Positions 39,313 to 50,367 of a stretch of DNA of 64,000 nucleotides are shown here, piece by piece. This stretch comes from Smittium mucronatum (taxonomy: Eukaryota; Kickxellomycota; Harpellomycetes; Harpellales; Legeriomycetaceae). Positions within the stretch are counted from its first letter, which is position 1. The number at the start of each line of letters is the position of its first letter. The stretch spans positions 1 through 64,000 of the forward strand of contig LSSL01000232.1 of NCBI GenBank assembly GCA_001953115.1, read 5' to 3'. Below the pieces are notes generated by a model. The model made no database searches. It saw only the letters and a list, made by a program, of their open reading frames with translations, and was not told the DNA's origin. The translations under genes and the position numbers were made by a program.

Positions 39313-41786
39313 TTATTGTTTTCTGTTTACAGTTTTAATGTAAAAATTTATAGCTATAGCTGCAACTAAGAATGCGACTAAAAGACTTGGTCCTACAATA
39401 TCGTAAAATACTCCGCCCCCACATGAATGATCCATGTAACTGTTTCGTCTGTGAAAGGACATCAGAAAATAAAACATCGATGCCATACCAACTCCTGTAA
39501 ACACTGCTCCAGCTTTCTGACTAGTTTCATCCCCAAAATTGAGAAGTGCTATTGATAAAGATAACATCAAAGCACATAGATTCAACCATGATATGAATGT
39601 TCTTTCACTTGCAAAATATATTTTAGGACAAGTTATTACTAACCGAGAATTTGGTTGACTAGCATCTCTGATTACAACCCCGGTTATATTACTCCAGAGC
39701 TCAATAGATCCTTTTTTCAGGGTCGAAGTAATTTTGGATATGTAACCATTAGTTTTAGGTCCATTACTTGGACCCCTTTGCTTCAACAGTCCAGAGAGCT
39801 CGGGTGTAGAACTAGAACTTCTGTGGTATAAATTTGATACCCACTCATCAATCCTATTCATATCAATTGACCCATAACTTTTTGAAGTTTCATTAGAATG
39901 TCGGCTAGTCATCAATCTTCCGATAAGACCGTTCGGACGCACATTTCCAGAGCTGACAAATCTTTTCAGCGAGAAGTTTGGATTATCATCACCCCAATAA
40001 AAATTATTCGTGTAAATGTCAAGTCTTTTGGAATAGAAGCTTGATTTAGGCTGCTTTTCGATGAAATTCTCCATTCTAAAATGCTATTTTTGATAAATTA
40101 TGGGTAAAATAATTGTAAAAAAAGTTTAGACGTTTGTACATAAAATCATTTTATCACTTTTTTTTGCTTATTGAACATCTTACCCAAGGAGGATGGAGAT
40201 GAACTCTATTATCAAGCAATGCGGATACTCCGTGAACATATTTACTGAAATTGGGGACCGGTTCTACCAAATTACAATTAATCAAACTGTTCACCCATAA
40301 TGGAGGGTTAAGTCCCATAACTACAGATACTTTTATCTTTAGGATAGCATAAGGGAATCGGCAAATGTCTCGTTCAGGAAGATTGGGGAAAGGATACTCA
40401 TTGCGCACATCAACCCTCTTCCAATCAAGTCCTGCCCTTTCGTTTCCATCGAAATTATCTTCCCTTATCATACAAACATCTGTGTCAAGTGACATTTTTA
40501 CTGAAGCATCTCCGAAAATCCCAAATGAACTTCGTCTATAAAATGTTCTAATAACTTTTTTAAAAAAACAGGGGGGGGGAGTGAGCGGTTAATTTTAAGG
40601 TTGTGATTAATATAAAACATATATATTAAAGGACATGTTTTTATTTTGGATTTACTGGATTTGAGGGGGAAAAATCAAAATACCTGGTATCAAATTTCTG
40701 CTATTTATTGTTTCGAGTATACTAGCCTGGATTTCGGAATTTTCCTTTATTTCATTCATGAAAGCTTTACTGCCCTCATTAGGTTTAAAAAATTTTCTTT
40801 CGGGTGTATATTCGCCAGAAATAAAGCTGTTTACATACTTCCCTTTTGTGGCGATTTCTTGCTTTTTTCTTTGTAACTTTCCATTGTTATTGGAAAAAAC
40901 ATTTCTTTGAATTATAACTCCAGAATCGTCATTAGACTCAATCCACCTCAATCTTATTTCTTCAGCCCCATCAACTTTTTCTATAATATCTTTGTACAAC
41001 CCCAATTTCTTGTTATCATAATATACGGTAGAAACACAAAGGTTTGTTTTATTATTTTTCGTATTTACAAGGATTGGAATATTTTTTAAGATGTACAACT
41101 TCAGCTCCATAACATTGTCGGGATGGACCCAGTACCTCATCGTAAGAGTATTTCTATTTTGAGACCCACTTTGCAAAAATGCCACATCATTTAAAGCGCT
41201 CTTTTTCTCGTCGCGGACCTTTTTGTATAACTTGGAAAGATTTTGCAAAAGACTGTCGAAACTATCTCTAACTGATGCTAGTATATTTAATTTTTGCACA
41301 AATATCGGATTTACCAACAGAAATGTATGCATCTCGTGCTTCTTTATTATTCTTGCGATTGCTGATATGTTAACTCTTGTGTACTTGGCTAACTCGTTTA
41401 CACTTGAAATCACAAAGTCTACATTTTCTTCTACTACAAAAAACTGATAAGCCTTTGTATTTTCAGATCCTCTTGTCTTTTTTATAACCTCTATGTTGTC
41501 CTCTATGCTTTCAAGATTATTCTCGAAACAATTTAATTTCTCCTCCTGAAACCCTTGTACCTGCAACAATTAATTATTAGAAATTTTTGGGAAAAACGTA
41601 TTAGTGGACTCGATATATTACCTTAGAAATTTCCTCCAAAAGAAATCGCACATATTCGATTTCGTCGGCTTCATTTTGCTCCTCGGCATCAAATTTCGAT
41701 AAATAACTCTTTAATCCTTCATAATCTACATAATAAAACTTCCATGGCTCGAAAATGTTCTCTTTGAGGATTTTTGTAAACTTCAT
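39313..41786 (-). CDS. VTC2/3-like: SPX-VTC protein of the Vtc2/Vtc3 type, predicted catalytically inactive (four exons)
   Basis: Model: complement(join(39313..40083, 40184..40554, 40684..41560, 41622..41786)), 727 residues. SPX is at about 1-150 and keeps Y22 and K26 and the IIKKHE helix (126-131), so binding of inositol pyrophosphate looks possible. The VTC domain at about 195-455 includes YWVHPDN, IRLRW, SLDTDVCMIREDN and [13 protein letters not shown]. Residues needed in yeast Vtc4 are altered: K200 is R197, the [12 protein letters not shown] loop is QRNVFSNNNGKL, R373 is K367, and metal-binding E426 is K420 (LKIKV for LEVKL). A Ser-rich linker leads to a C-terminal VTC1-like domain (IYFASERTFISWLNLCALML, then LLNFG, two more helices, YDIVGPSLLV). 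Vtc2 and Vtc3 are non-catalytic partners of Vtc4, and this protein fits that role. The first intron position and the two later ones match those of the VTC4-type gene at 59.3 kb, and exon 3 is 371 nt in both. Confidence 0.85.
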
Positions 41787-44190
41787 TTGAAAGTAAAATA
41801 ATGGCCAATATATGAAAAGATGCACAAGAAATTCGCATTTTAAACGATCTTTAATAGCACCACTTTCTCTTATAAATAATTACGAAAAAAAAAAAATTTA
41901 AAAAAATATGATTTTTACCTCGAAAAATATTCTGGAACCCTCAATGTTTTAATCCAATGAACTTTCAAAAATGTATTATTGAAAATAATACCAAAATTTC
42001 GGCTTTCGGCTTTTTTAAAACAAAGTTTTATCTAGGACCCACATTTTTAATTTATGTCTATAATTAAAATGGAATTTTGTTTGGCTCTAATGGGAGCCTA
42101 TTCTAGACCCCATTATGATGCCCCACAATTCAGAATAAAATGCATAAAAGCCGGGAACTAGTATCAATAATAATCGTTTCGGATATTTATTTGTCTGAAA
42201 AAGTATGTGACTGCTATTATTGTTTTTTTAATATCAAAAATGCGCCCCTAAAAACATATGTTTCAAAACCTATATTTATTACTTATTCAATCTAGAACCA
42301 TGAGGAATTTCATTTTATGCATTTATACTATTTGATCTCCGTTAATATTAACTACACCAATACGACTGAATTGGGACTACATCTTTTTTATCCCCTCAAT
42401 AATAATAAATATTCATTTATTTGACTTGTAATCAAGTTTTTATCTAACCAATAATTATTTGAAACCAAAGTAAGAACACACCCAAAACTAAAAATATATC
42501 AAATAAATATTATACAAATTTGGTTAAAGATCTACATTCAAAATTTCAATGAGTGAATTTATTCTATCTATGCTGAATTATATCCCATGTAATTTAGATA
42601 GCTATTTACTCGCTTATGAAATGTGTATACTCCATTTTTAATCACATCGATCAAAATTAAGCATAAAACCCCATTTATTTGATAGAATTTTATACATTTA
42701 CCACTACTTCTCATATCACTTATTACCTAAAAATAAGTTCATAGGCGAATTATAAATACAAATTATATTTACGGAGGAATTTCAAGAAAATCAATATAGT
42801 CATTATATCACCATTTAATAAAATCCCATTTGTCTATGTACATATTAAGCTATTTTTTCTACTACAAAAATTCTTAAGTTATGAAATTAGTATTGATATA
42901 AAATAGAATGATCTTTACAGCCATCAATAAACCAAAATAACAAGCGTATCATTTTGCAATATCAAAAATAAAACACCGAATTTTTTAAATTATATATTTA
43001 TACGAGAATATACATTAATAAAAATTCTTTATAGTTAATCCTTCACAAACAAAAATTGGGATTGGAAAATGAAACCTCCCTTTTTAAATAAGAATTTCAA
43101 ATATTTCTTTATTAGTTTAAAGAAAATATCCTAAAAAATATGAAATTCAATAGTCAAATAGCCTCTTAAATCGAAAGATTTCTTTAATTATATCTATTTT
43201 GAATTGGTTGTTGTTGATCAAGAAAAGATTAATATATCATATCTGAAAGATATATGTATAACTCCCCCCCTACTCCTTATTCGAAATGAGGGATTTTTTA
43301 TACAAAATCCGATGCATATTTATTAGTTTTAATATATAAACAAGCTTTAAATTTTTAAACCCAAATTAATCATTAGCTTTTTTTTTCTCAACCGATGCCT
43401 TTTTTAATTGAAGGTTTTATTATTTAAAAAAAAATGAATCGGAAATATTGTGTTCTACTAGTAAATTCGCACGAAAAAAATAATAAAACGTTTGACACAA
43501 CTCTAATCAATAATATGGAGGCCTCATGGCTTAATAGGTGAATATCCTGTATTTTTTTAGGGATTCTTTTGGATAATTTTTGGGGAATATTATCCTAATG
43601 TTATACAATGCGACACGTAATGTTAGTTAATTAAGGATATTTATATACAAGCTATCCGGATAAAAGGTTATCCAAAAGAAAGAAAGATCTCGAAATAGGA
43701 GAATCTAAACCATGAATCGCATTACGGCAAATGTTTTTAAAAAATCAATTTAAATAAATTTTAGGACTAATTAATAAATATGAATTTTGGGTACATAATA
43801 TATTTTATTATTTCATATGAGCTTAGTTTATAATCAGAAGTCCTACTGTTTGATTATTATCTTTATACAAAAAAACACCTCATACCCTTAGGAAACTCAA
43901 ACCACTTGTCAATAAAATATTAATTTTTTTTAAACAACTTTAGTTGTATAATTTAACAAGAAAATAAAATATCTACACTTTTATGCTAAATATCTTATAA
44001 TTTAGCAAAGTCGCGCATTATTAATCTTTTTTGTGAGATGGTTTTTATTTTAGCTAATCATTAGACATGAAAAAAGTTTATTGTTACTCAATTTTATTTC
44101 TAATATGTTTAGATATGAATATTTTAATCATATTGTGCTGTAGAAATAATCATGGAAGAGCTAATAGTTTTTTTGAGGTTTCAAATTTTT
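41787..44190. other. AT-rich region upstream of the VTC2/3-type gene
   Basis: The first few hundred bases must hold the promoter of the VTC2/3-type gene, but I see no CACGTG or other clear site. The rest is AT-rich without a gene. Confidence 0.6.
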
Positions 44191-44206
44191 ATTAGAGAAG
44201 TTTTCA
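44191..44206 (+). repeat. Target-site duplication, left copy
   Basis: ATTAGAGAAGTTTTCA occurs here and exactly again at 44833-44848, flanking retroelement copy A. A 16-bp duplication fits target-primed reverse transcription. Confidence 0.9.
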
Positions 44207-44832
44207 CCCCTAAGAGTGAAATACCTTGCCGTGGTTTAGGAACTTAATAGTGTACTTTTCGAAGTACATTAGACTAAAATTTCACACAGCGTTGTACTAT
44301 TCTTGGTTGGGAATATTGGAGACAGCGCACAGCGATTCGGAGGACAGCGATTCCAGAGGAGGACCATCTAGAAACAGGAGCAATCGGTCGTTTAGCACAG
44401 CTGAGACATAGTCTAATGCACAAGTCCAGCGTTCGACAGTCAGACGGATCTCAGCGCCTAACAGCTATTTGTAGGAAAGCCATGTCGATCAATCCCACGT
44501 TTGGGTAGGAGCCTAATTTTATCAATCCTGTTAGAAGTGGGCTCTGACTAGGAGCTCAGTAGATTCAATGAACAATAGTTCGTTGACAAAGAGCTTAATT
44601 GTTGATTGCACGTAACCTCAGTCATCCAGCCTACTTGAAGCAATGCCAGGGGGGGTCTTTCGGTTGGTAGATTGAACCCTTTTCCCGTAGGTACGCAGCC
44701 GGTAGTCCGGCAGAGGAGCTTATTGTAGTTAGGATAATAGTCTTTTCTATACGACTTTTTTTTTTTTCATATTTTTTAGTATAGTTTTTAATGACGTTAT
44801 CTTACAATAAAATTCCGTGATACAAAAAAAAA
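44207..44832 (+). mobile_element. Poly(A)-tailed retroelement, copy A (626 bp, intact ends)
   Basis: It begins CCCCTAAGAGTGAAATACC, ends GTGATAC plus an A-run, and is flanked by a perfect 16-bp duplication. The polyadenylation signal AATAAA lies about 15 nt before the A-run. A frame from about 44,226 to 44,411 reads LPWFRNLIVYF... then ETAHSDSEDSDSRGG... and stops with TAG; about 400 nt of non-coding 3' sequence with a long T-run follows. The frame is also seen in copies B, C and D. The structure is that of a non-LTR retroelement or a retroposed mRNA-like sequence. No reverse transcriptase or clear Pol III boxes are present, so it must be non-autonomous. Confidence 0.85.
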
Positions 44833-44848
44833 ATTAGAGAAGTTTTCA
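44833..44848 (+). repeat. Target-site duplication, right copy
   Basis: Exact repeat of 44191-44206, directly after the poly(A) tail of copy A. Confidence 0.9.
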
Positions 44849-45149
44849 GGTGTATATACATGCCTCAAAAGCTACAATTAAATGGGTTTAAAATACTTTA
44901 TAAACTATGCTTATTGTGTTCATTAATGGTATTTATTAAGCTTTAACATTTTTTTATAACTTGGATTAAATCGAGTATGTCAGTAATTTGAATTTTTATC
45001 ACCAGAATTACATTTTTTCCTTTTTCTCTTTTTTTTATCAAGAACTTTTATTGGCTAATAAAATTAGAAAAAACTAAGAGTAGAAAAATACTAAAATAAA
45101 TGTGAAGCATATTGAATATTAATATCCTAATCAATAATAACCCCTATGA
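44849..45149. other. AT-rich spacer
   Basis: Nothing recognised. Confidence 0.6.
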
Positions 45150-45245
45150 TGGCCTACTAGCAGTGTGTTTGGTGGGAATTGAGTTCATATCTATCATCAG
45201 ATATACTCCGCCTGGCACTGCTTCAAGTATGCTAGTGGCTGAGAA
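45150..45245 (-). mobile_element. Fragment related to the retroelement 3' region
   Basis: On the minus strand TACTTGAAGCAGTGCCAGGC and its flanks match the 3' region of copy A (TACTTGAAGCAATGCCAGGG) over about 38 nt. The rest does not align by eye, so it may be a related subfamily or a chimera. Confidence 0.45.
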
Positions 45246-47961
45246 GATAAATATTCATTATTAAAACCCAAAATTAGTGCACATAAATCCGCATTGATTT
45301 TTAAGCCCCCTTTTAATTATACTTCTATTGTGATTAATAAAACGCAGACTCGTTTTATAAAACATTGATGTTTTTGATAAAGCTTTCTTAAAAATATCCT
45401 TTAAGCTCTTAAGCAACTCTCAATTAACAGAATATGGAATTTTTGCGAGGGTCGTTTACTAGATTTCATATGCTCAAATTATGTTTTTACTGTTCAAAAT
45501 TATCCCTGATATGACACCATTTCCGTCTAATCTTTGTTATACTTATGCTACTCCTTATATAAAATAGAACATCATCGGTTGAATTTTAGAATGAATATTT
45601 TTTCAAAAAATTATTTTATTATTCCCTGAAACACAAAAAATAATTCCACGCCTGAAAGAAATTAATAATTCAGACTAATTTTGTTATATATTTGAAAATT
45701 AATAAATTACAAGCTTCTAAAAATTATTTTTGTGATGTTAGAATTTTTTTATTTTTTTAAAAAACTCTTTGCATAAATTTGTAAAAGAATCTAATCCTTT
45801 TCAAATATTACCTATGATTTAGTAAATAAATTTTATTTCAAATTTTATTTATAATTATAATCTATTGTTAATCATAAAAAATTAAAAAATAGTTTATTTT
45901 TTGCGAAAATAAATCTTATAAGTATAAAATAATATTTTTAAATTAAAAATTAAAAGTAAGAAAAAACCAGACCACAAATACTTCAATTATTTTAAAACAC
46001 TTTTATTATGTATTTTCTTTCGGTAATAAATAAACTATACTTAATAAAAATATATTTGAGTATTGATTCTGTGTCTTAAATTACTATATTTTATTACTAT
46101 TAATTCAAATAAATATCCCGGAATATTATCAGACTTTCTCTTAAGTTATAAATTATTTTATTTAAATATCATTATTGAAATTACGAGTAAAAATCAGAAC
46201 TTTTTTGATAAAATAAAATAAATATTCTAAAAGAAATTTGTGGTTGGTAAATAAGAACTATTGATAATTAAGTAACGAAGTTAAAAGCGATTTTATATTT
46301 ATATCGGTATGAAACTATTCATATCAAAATAAGGATGAGAGGCTGGCTTTTTACTATTTTTTCGAGGTAAATGGAGCGGGTTGACTTGAAATTTCTAATA
46401 GAGGTTTGAGTTATAGGTTTTTAAAGAAATCAAACTCTATCTTAATTAATTGATCGCTTAATATTTCTTATATAGGATTATAAAAATATTTATTTTTAAA
46501 AAAAAACCTTTACACCAGAACAGATTTTACCAATTAAATTATTTATTGTTCAATTAAAAATATATATATAACTATTGGAAAATGCAAATGTTAAAGTTAT
46601 TAATTCTATAACTCTATGCTTTTTAATAATATATACACAATATTTTATTAGATACTACTTTTATTTTTCCAAATTTATAAATAAATTTATCGCGGAAATT
46701 ATTTTGTATTATTAAAAAAAACTACTTTAGATTTTTCTAATTATATAAAAGATTCTATATAAAAACAAAACAAAAAAATTATATAATAAAAGCATATTAG
46801 TCTAAATAAGCGTAAATTTATAATTTTCAGATGTATTTTTTGTATAATATTTAATAATTTTCAAAAAAGTTCATGTAATTTTTAAAGAAAAAATTAAATA
46901 AATTCATAAATAAATTTCGAAAATTATAAAATATTTTATTTTATAAAACTTGAATTCATTTATGATTTTTTATATAATTGAAAATAAATTAAACTAGAAT
47001 ACTTATTGAAAAAATTTACGATATCTTGATTCAGGTCTTATATTAAATTTAGTTATAAATCACGTTTTAATGTAAATATGAGTTTTTAAAACTGCCATTT
47101 GTATAATTTAAATTTTAAATTGTTTTTTTTTCCTTTTTTAAAGAAAATTTTGTTTTCAATATTATATTAATCCGAGAAAAAAATGTAAAACGTACTCTTA
47201 TTCAATTTTATACTGGATAATTAATAATATCAATATATATATTATTATTATTAAAGAAAAAACTAATAAATTTTGATCTGAGTTTATATTTTCCGTAGAA
47301 ATTTATTATCTTAATAACTGTTTTATATTTTATTTTAACTTATATATATATAAGCATTTTTTATAATTTGAGAGTTTTATTACTCGTGATTTATTTATTT
47401 TTTGGAAATAACGACTTTTTTTGGGGTATAATTTGTGGTTTTTATTATTCATTATTGGAAATAATAAAAACCAGATTTATTGATTTAAAGCAATTTTATT
47501 TATTATTGATTTTTTTTTTTTTGCTCCTTTCTAATTTAAATTATATAAAAGCAAAAAAAAATTGATAATCGAATTTTTTTTTTTTAATAAATTGATTTTT
47601 TTTATTATCGAAATTCATATAAAATGTGCCAGAAAATAGGCAAAAATATATACTTATCCTTATAATATACTGGAATAATTATATGCTAAAAAAAATTATT
47701 GCTAAAAAATTAATATGTTTATATTATCGAAAGTTCTGTGGTAAATTTTATTTGAATATTAGGAAATATTAAACTAAAAATTTATATTACATAAATACTT
47801 GTGATGCAGTTTCAAAAAAAATATCAGTAAGTTTTTTTTTTAAAATTTTTTTAGCGAAATTGGAATTTTCACTAATACTATTCCTACTAACAAACTTTTC
47901 TAAGAAAATTGGCTTTTATTATATTTTAATAATTAAATTATAATTTCATATATTTATCGTT
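45246..47961. other. AT-rich gene-free DNA
   Basis: No gene or repeat recognised. One 65-codon frame near 47.4 kb lacks an ATG and looks like chance. Confidence 0.65.
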
Positions 47962-48040
47962 TGGACATAGCTCGGTGTTAGAGCGTGAGAATATAGTTAA
48001 CTTATATCTATAGGTCTATGGTTCAAATACAAGTTTATGG
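47962..48040 (+). pseudogene. tRNA relic, related to tRNA-Lys/Ile type
   Basis: A D arm (GCTC-GGTGTTA-GAGC at 47970-47984), then GTGAGA as in the intact tRNA-Lys, and a B-box-like GGTTCAAATAC (48020-48030, 10 of 11 to consensus). The acceptor and anticodon stems do not form well. Decayed or a SINE head. Confidence 0.45.
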
Positions 48041-48112
48041 ATCGCATCCTATACGAACCATGAACCTTACATAATAGTTAACATTAATATACGGCTACAA
48101 TACATTTCGGAA

Positions 48113-48187
48113 GCGATGCGTTAGTAGTATAACGTAGAATATTTGCCTTCCAAGTAATTGGCCCGGGTCAGACTCCCGGCTTAATCA
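48113..48187 (+). pseudogene. tRNA-Gly relic
   Basis: Aligns along its length with tRNA-Gly. The anticodon arm is TTTGC-CTTCCAA-GTAAT (TCC) with a mismatch, and the T stem is CCGGG/CCCGG, but the loop is TCAGACT instead of TTCGANT. The acceptor stem is broken. Changes from the canonical sequence are mostly C to T and G to A. Confidence 0.55.
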
Positions 48188-48599
48188 TATTGCCATAATT
48201 TCAAGGTTCTCATTGCTAGAAATACAGATGGTTGGGTAAAATGAAAGGTTTGTTGGACCCGCCCCAAAGTGACAAATTTATAATGATTTTCAGCTCATTT
48301 TGATGTGGATGTAAAAATAGAAAGATTCGTGCACTTACTTTATTGTCCTTAATTAAAATAACAGTAGTTTTGGGGCGAAAATGAGAGAGGGAACCACCCA
48401 TTTTTGGGGATTCATTTGGCTATACTTATGTTGGATTCACTTTTATTTTCACTTAGGAATTTCACCTTGAAAATCATATCCAATGAGATTATGCGATTTG
48501 CCCAATGGTGTCAATTGATTTCCTTAATCCTCAGGATTAAACCAAACCCAACTAATCACCAATTAAGTGTAAATAAAAAGTGACCCTAATCAGGGTAAA
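48188..48599. other. Spacer of mixed composition between tRNA relics
   Basis: Less AT-rich than its surroundings. No coding frame or identified repeat. Confidence 0.5.
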
Positions 48600-48658
48600 A
48601 CAGATGTTGAAATATTGAAAGCATATTTCCTAACCAGTTCTACCACTAGACCACGGGA
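48600..48658 (-). pseudogene. tRNA relic, Glu/Asp-like 5' half
   Basis: On the minus strand TCCCGTGGTCTAGTGGTAGA matches the 5' end and A box of Glu/Asp-type tRNAs. A 7-bp stem GAAATAT/ATATTTC encloses loop GCTTTCA, like an anticodon arm with TTC. The T arm is not intact. Confidence 0.45.
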
Positions 48659-48789
48659 AAATTAAATATCCCAAACAAAACAAAACAAATTAATATAATA
48701 TAAAAATAAAATAAACGAAAGAGGAGCTGCCGGTATTGCACTCACTAGGCTGCACAATACGATAATATTTAATAAGGGTTTCCATTTTT

Positions 48790-48865
48790 TGATACAATTT
48801 TACGTCTTTTTCTTTTTTTCATATTTTTTTAGTATAGATTTAAATGACGTTATGATAATAAAAAA
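48790..48865 (+). mobile_element. Fragment of the retroelement 3' end
   Basis: CATATTTTTTTAGTATAG followed by ATTTAAATGACGTTAT matches the last 60-70 nt of copy A, including the T-run before it. No 5' part is recognised, so it is a solo tail or the tail of another element sharing this end. Confidence 0.6.
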
Positions 48866-49741
48866 AACCTCAGAAGAATTTAACGAATTATTTGTCTATA
48901 TTCATTTTTTTGTTGAATATAATATTTGATACAACATTTAGTTTATCTAAACTAAAATTATTTCAGGGAAAAAAATTCTAAAAATTAAGTTTGCCTATAT
49001 TAAATTCTAATAAAGGACACAATCTAAAGTTTATGATATAACAATATAATTTAAAAATAAGGTGAAAATATATTTTATCACGAAAATTGATAAAAAACCC
49101 TCAAAAAAAAACTTACAAATGTATTCTCTAATCATTTTAATTTGTAGATATAAATTGTATAAATAATTGGTGGGGAAATAGTTTATATTTTAATTCTTTT
49201 TTTTTCTTTTTTTGTTGTGAATGTGAAGCTAAAATTTTAATAGATTTTTCGAATAATTGAATATAATTATTTTTCTAATATTTTTCTTAGTTTCAAAAAT
49301 ATTTTTTAGAATTTCTATGATATTTTACTGGCACATTTTCTAAACGAAATTAGCTCTATAACTTTAATTTGTTCTTAAAAAATATTTAATGGAGGACACA
49401 CCTTTATCTAAATCTATTTTCATTGGAAAAAATATAACAAAAATCACAATTTTTTGAAAGTTTTTAATTAATACAGGTATCTTAGTTTTTTTTTTTGTCT
49501 GAATTTATTCCACATTTACAGTTTTTATTAAAAAAATTACGGAAATAGATTTTGCTAAGCTTTCACTAAATTGGATTAAAAATTTCTCCCTTATATTTAA
49601 AAAGTATAAGAAAACTAATTAAAACCCCAAAATAAAAAATTAAATGGTAGAAATTCAGTCTATAAAAATACTTTTAAAATACTAATATTTATCAAATGTT
49701 GAAAATATCAGTATTTTAAAATTTTAAAAAAAAAATCGACA
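48866..49741. other. AT-rich spacer
   Basis: No feature seen. Confidence 0.6.
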
Positions 49742-50367
49742 TTTTTTTTTTGTATCACGGAATTTTATTGTAAGATAAATTCATTAAAAACTATACTAAA
49801 AAATATGAAAAAAAAAAAAAGTCGTATAGAAAAGACTATTATCCTAGCTACAATAAGCTCCTCTGTCGGGCTACCACTGCTTACCTATAGGAAAAGGGTG
49901 CAATCTACCAACCGAAAGACCCCCCTGGCATTGCTTCAAGTAGGCTGGATGACTGAGGTTACGTGCAGTCAATAATTAAGCTCTTTGTCAACGAACTATT
50001 GTTCATTGAATCTACTGAGCTCCTAGTCAGAGCACACTTCTAACAGGATTGATAAAATTAGGCTCCTACCCAAACGTGGGATTTATCGACATGGCTTTCC
50101 TACAAATAACTGTTAGACGCTGAGATCCGTCTGACTGTCGAACGCTGGACTTGTGCACTAGACTATGTCTCAGCTGTGCCAAAAAATCGTTTCCTCCTGT
50201 TAAGAGATGGTCCTTCTCTGGAATAGCTGTCCTCCGAATCGCTGTGCGCTGTCTCCACTACTCTCAAACAATAATATTACAACGCTGCATGAAATTTTAT
50301 TTTAGTGTACTTGGCAAAGTACACCATCAAGCCCCTAAACCATGGTAAGGTATTTCACTTTTAGAGG
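49742..50367 (-). mobile_element. Poly(A)-tailed retroelement, copy B (inverted, 626 bp)
   Basis: The reverse complement matches copy A end to end: start CCTCTAAAAGTGAAATACC, the same 3' tail and an A-run. The same length and 5' terminus as copy A argue for a defined element rather than random truncation. The conserved frame has one internal stop (AL*YYC) and ends GTAET plus TAG. No clear target-site duplication is visible. It faces copy A, 4.9 kb away. Confidence 0.85.

Noticed and set aside
44226..44280. TGTACTT-TTCG-AAGTACA hairpin in the retroelement as a conserved RNA structure
   Set aside because: Copy B also forms a hairpin here, but the difference is better explained by a Ser to Ala codon change in the conserved reading frame, and copy C lacks a full stem.
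47368..47565. 65-codon hydrophobic frame
   Set aside because: Phe/Leu/Ile-rich translation typical of T-rich DNA; no ATG start.
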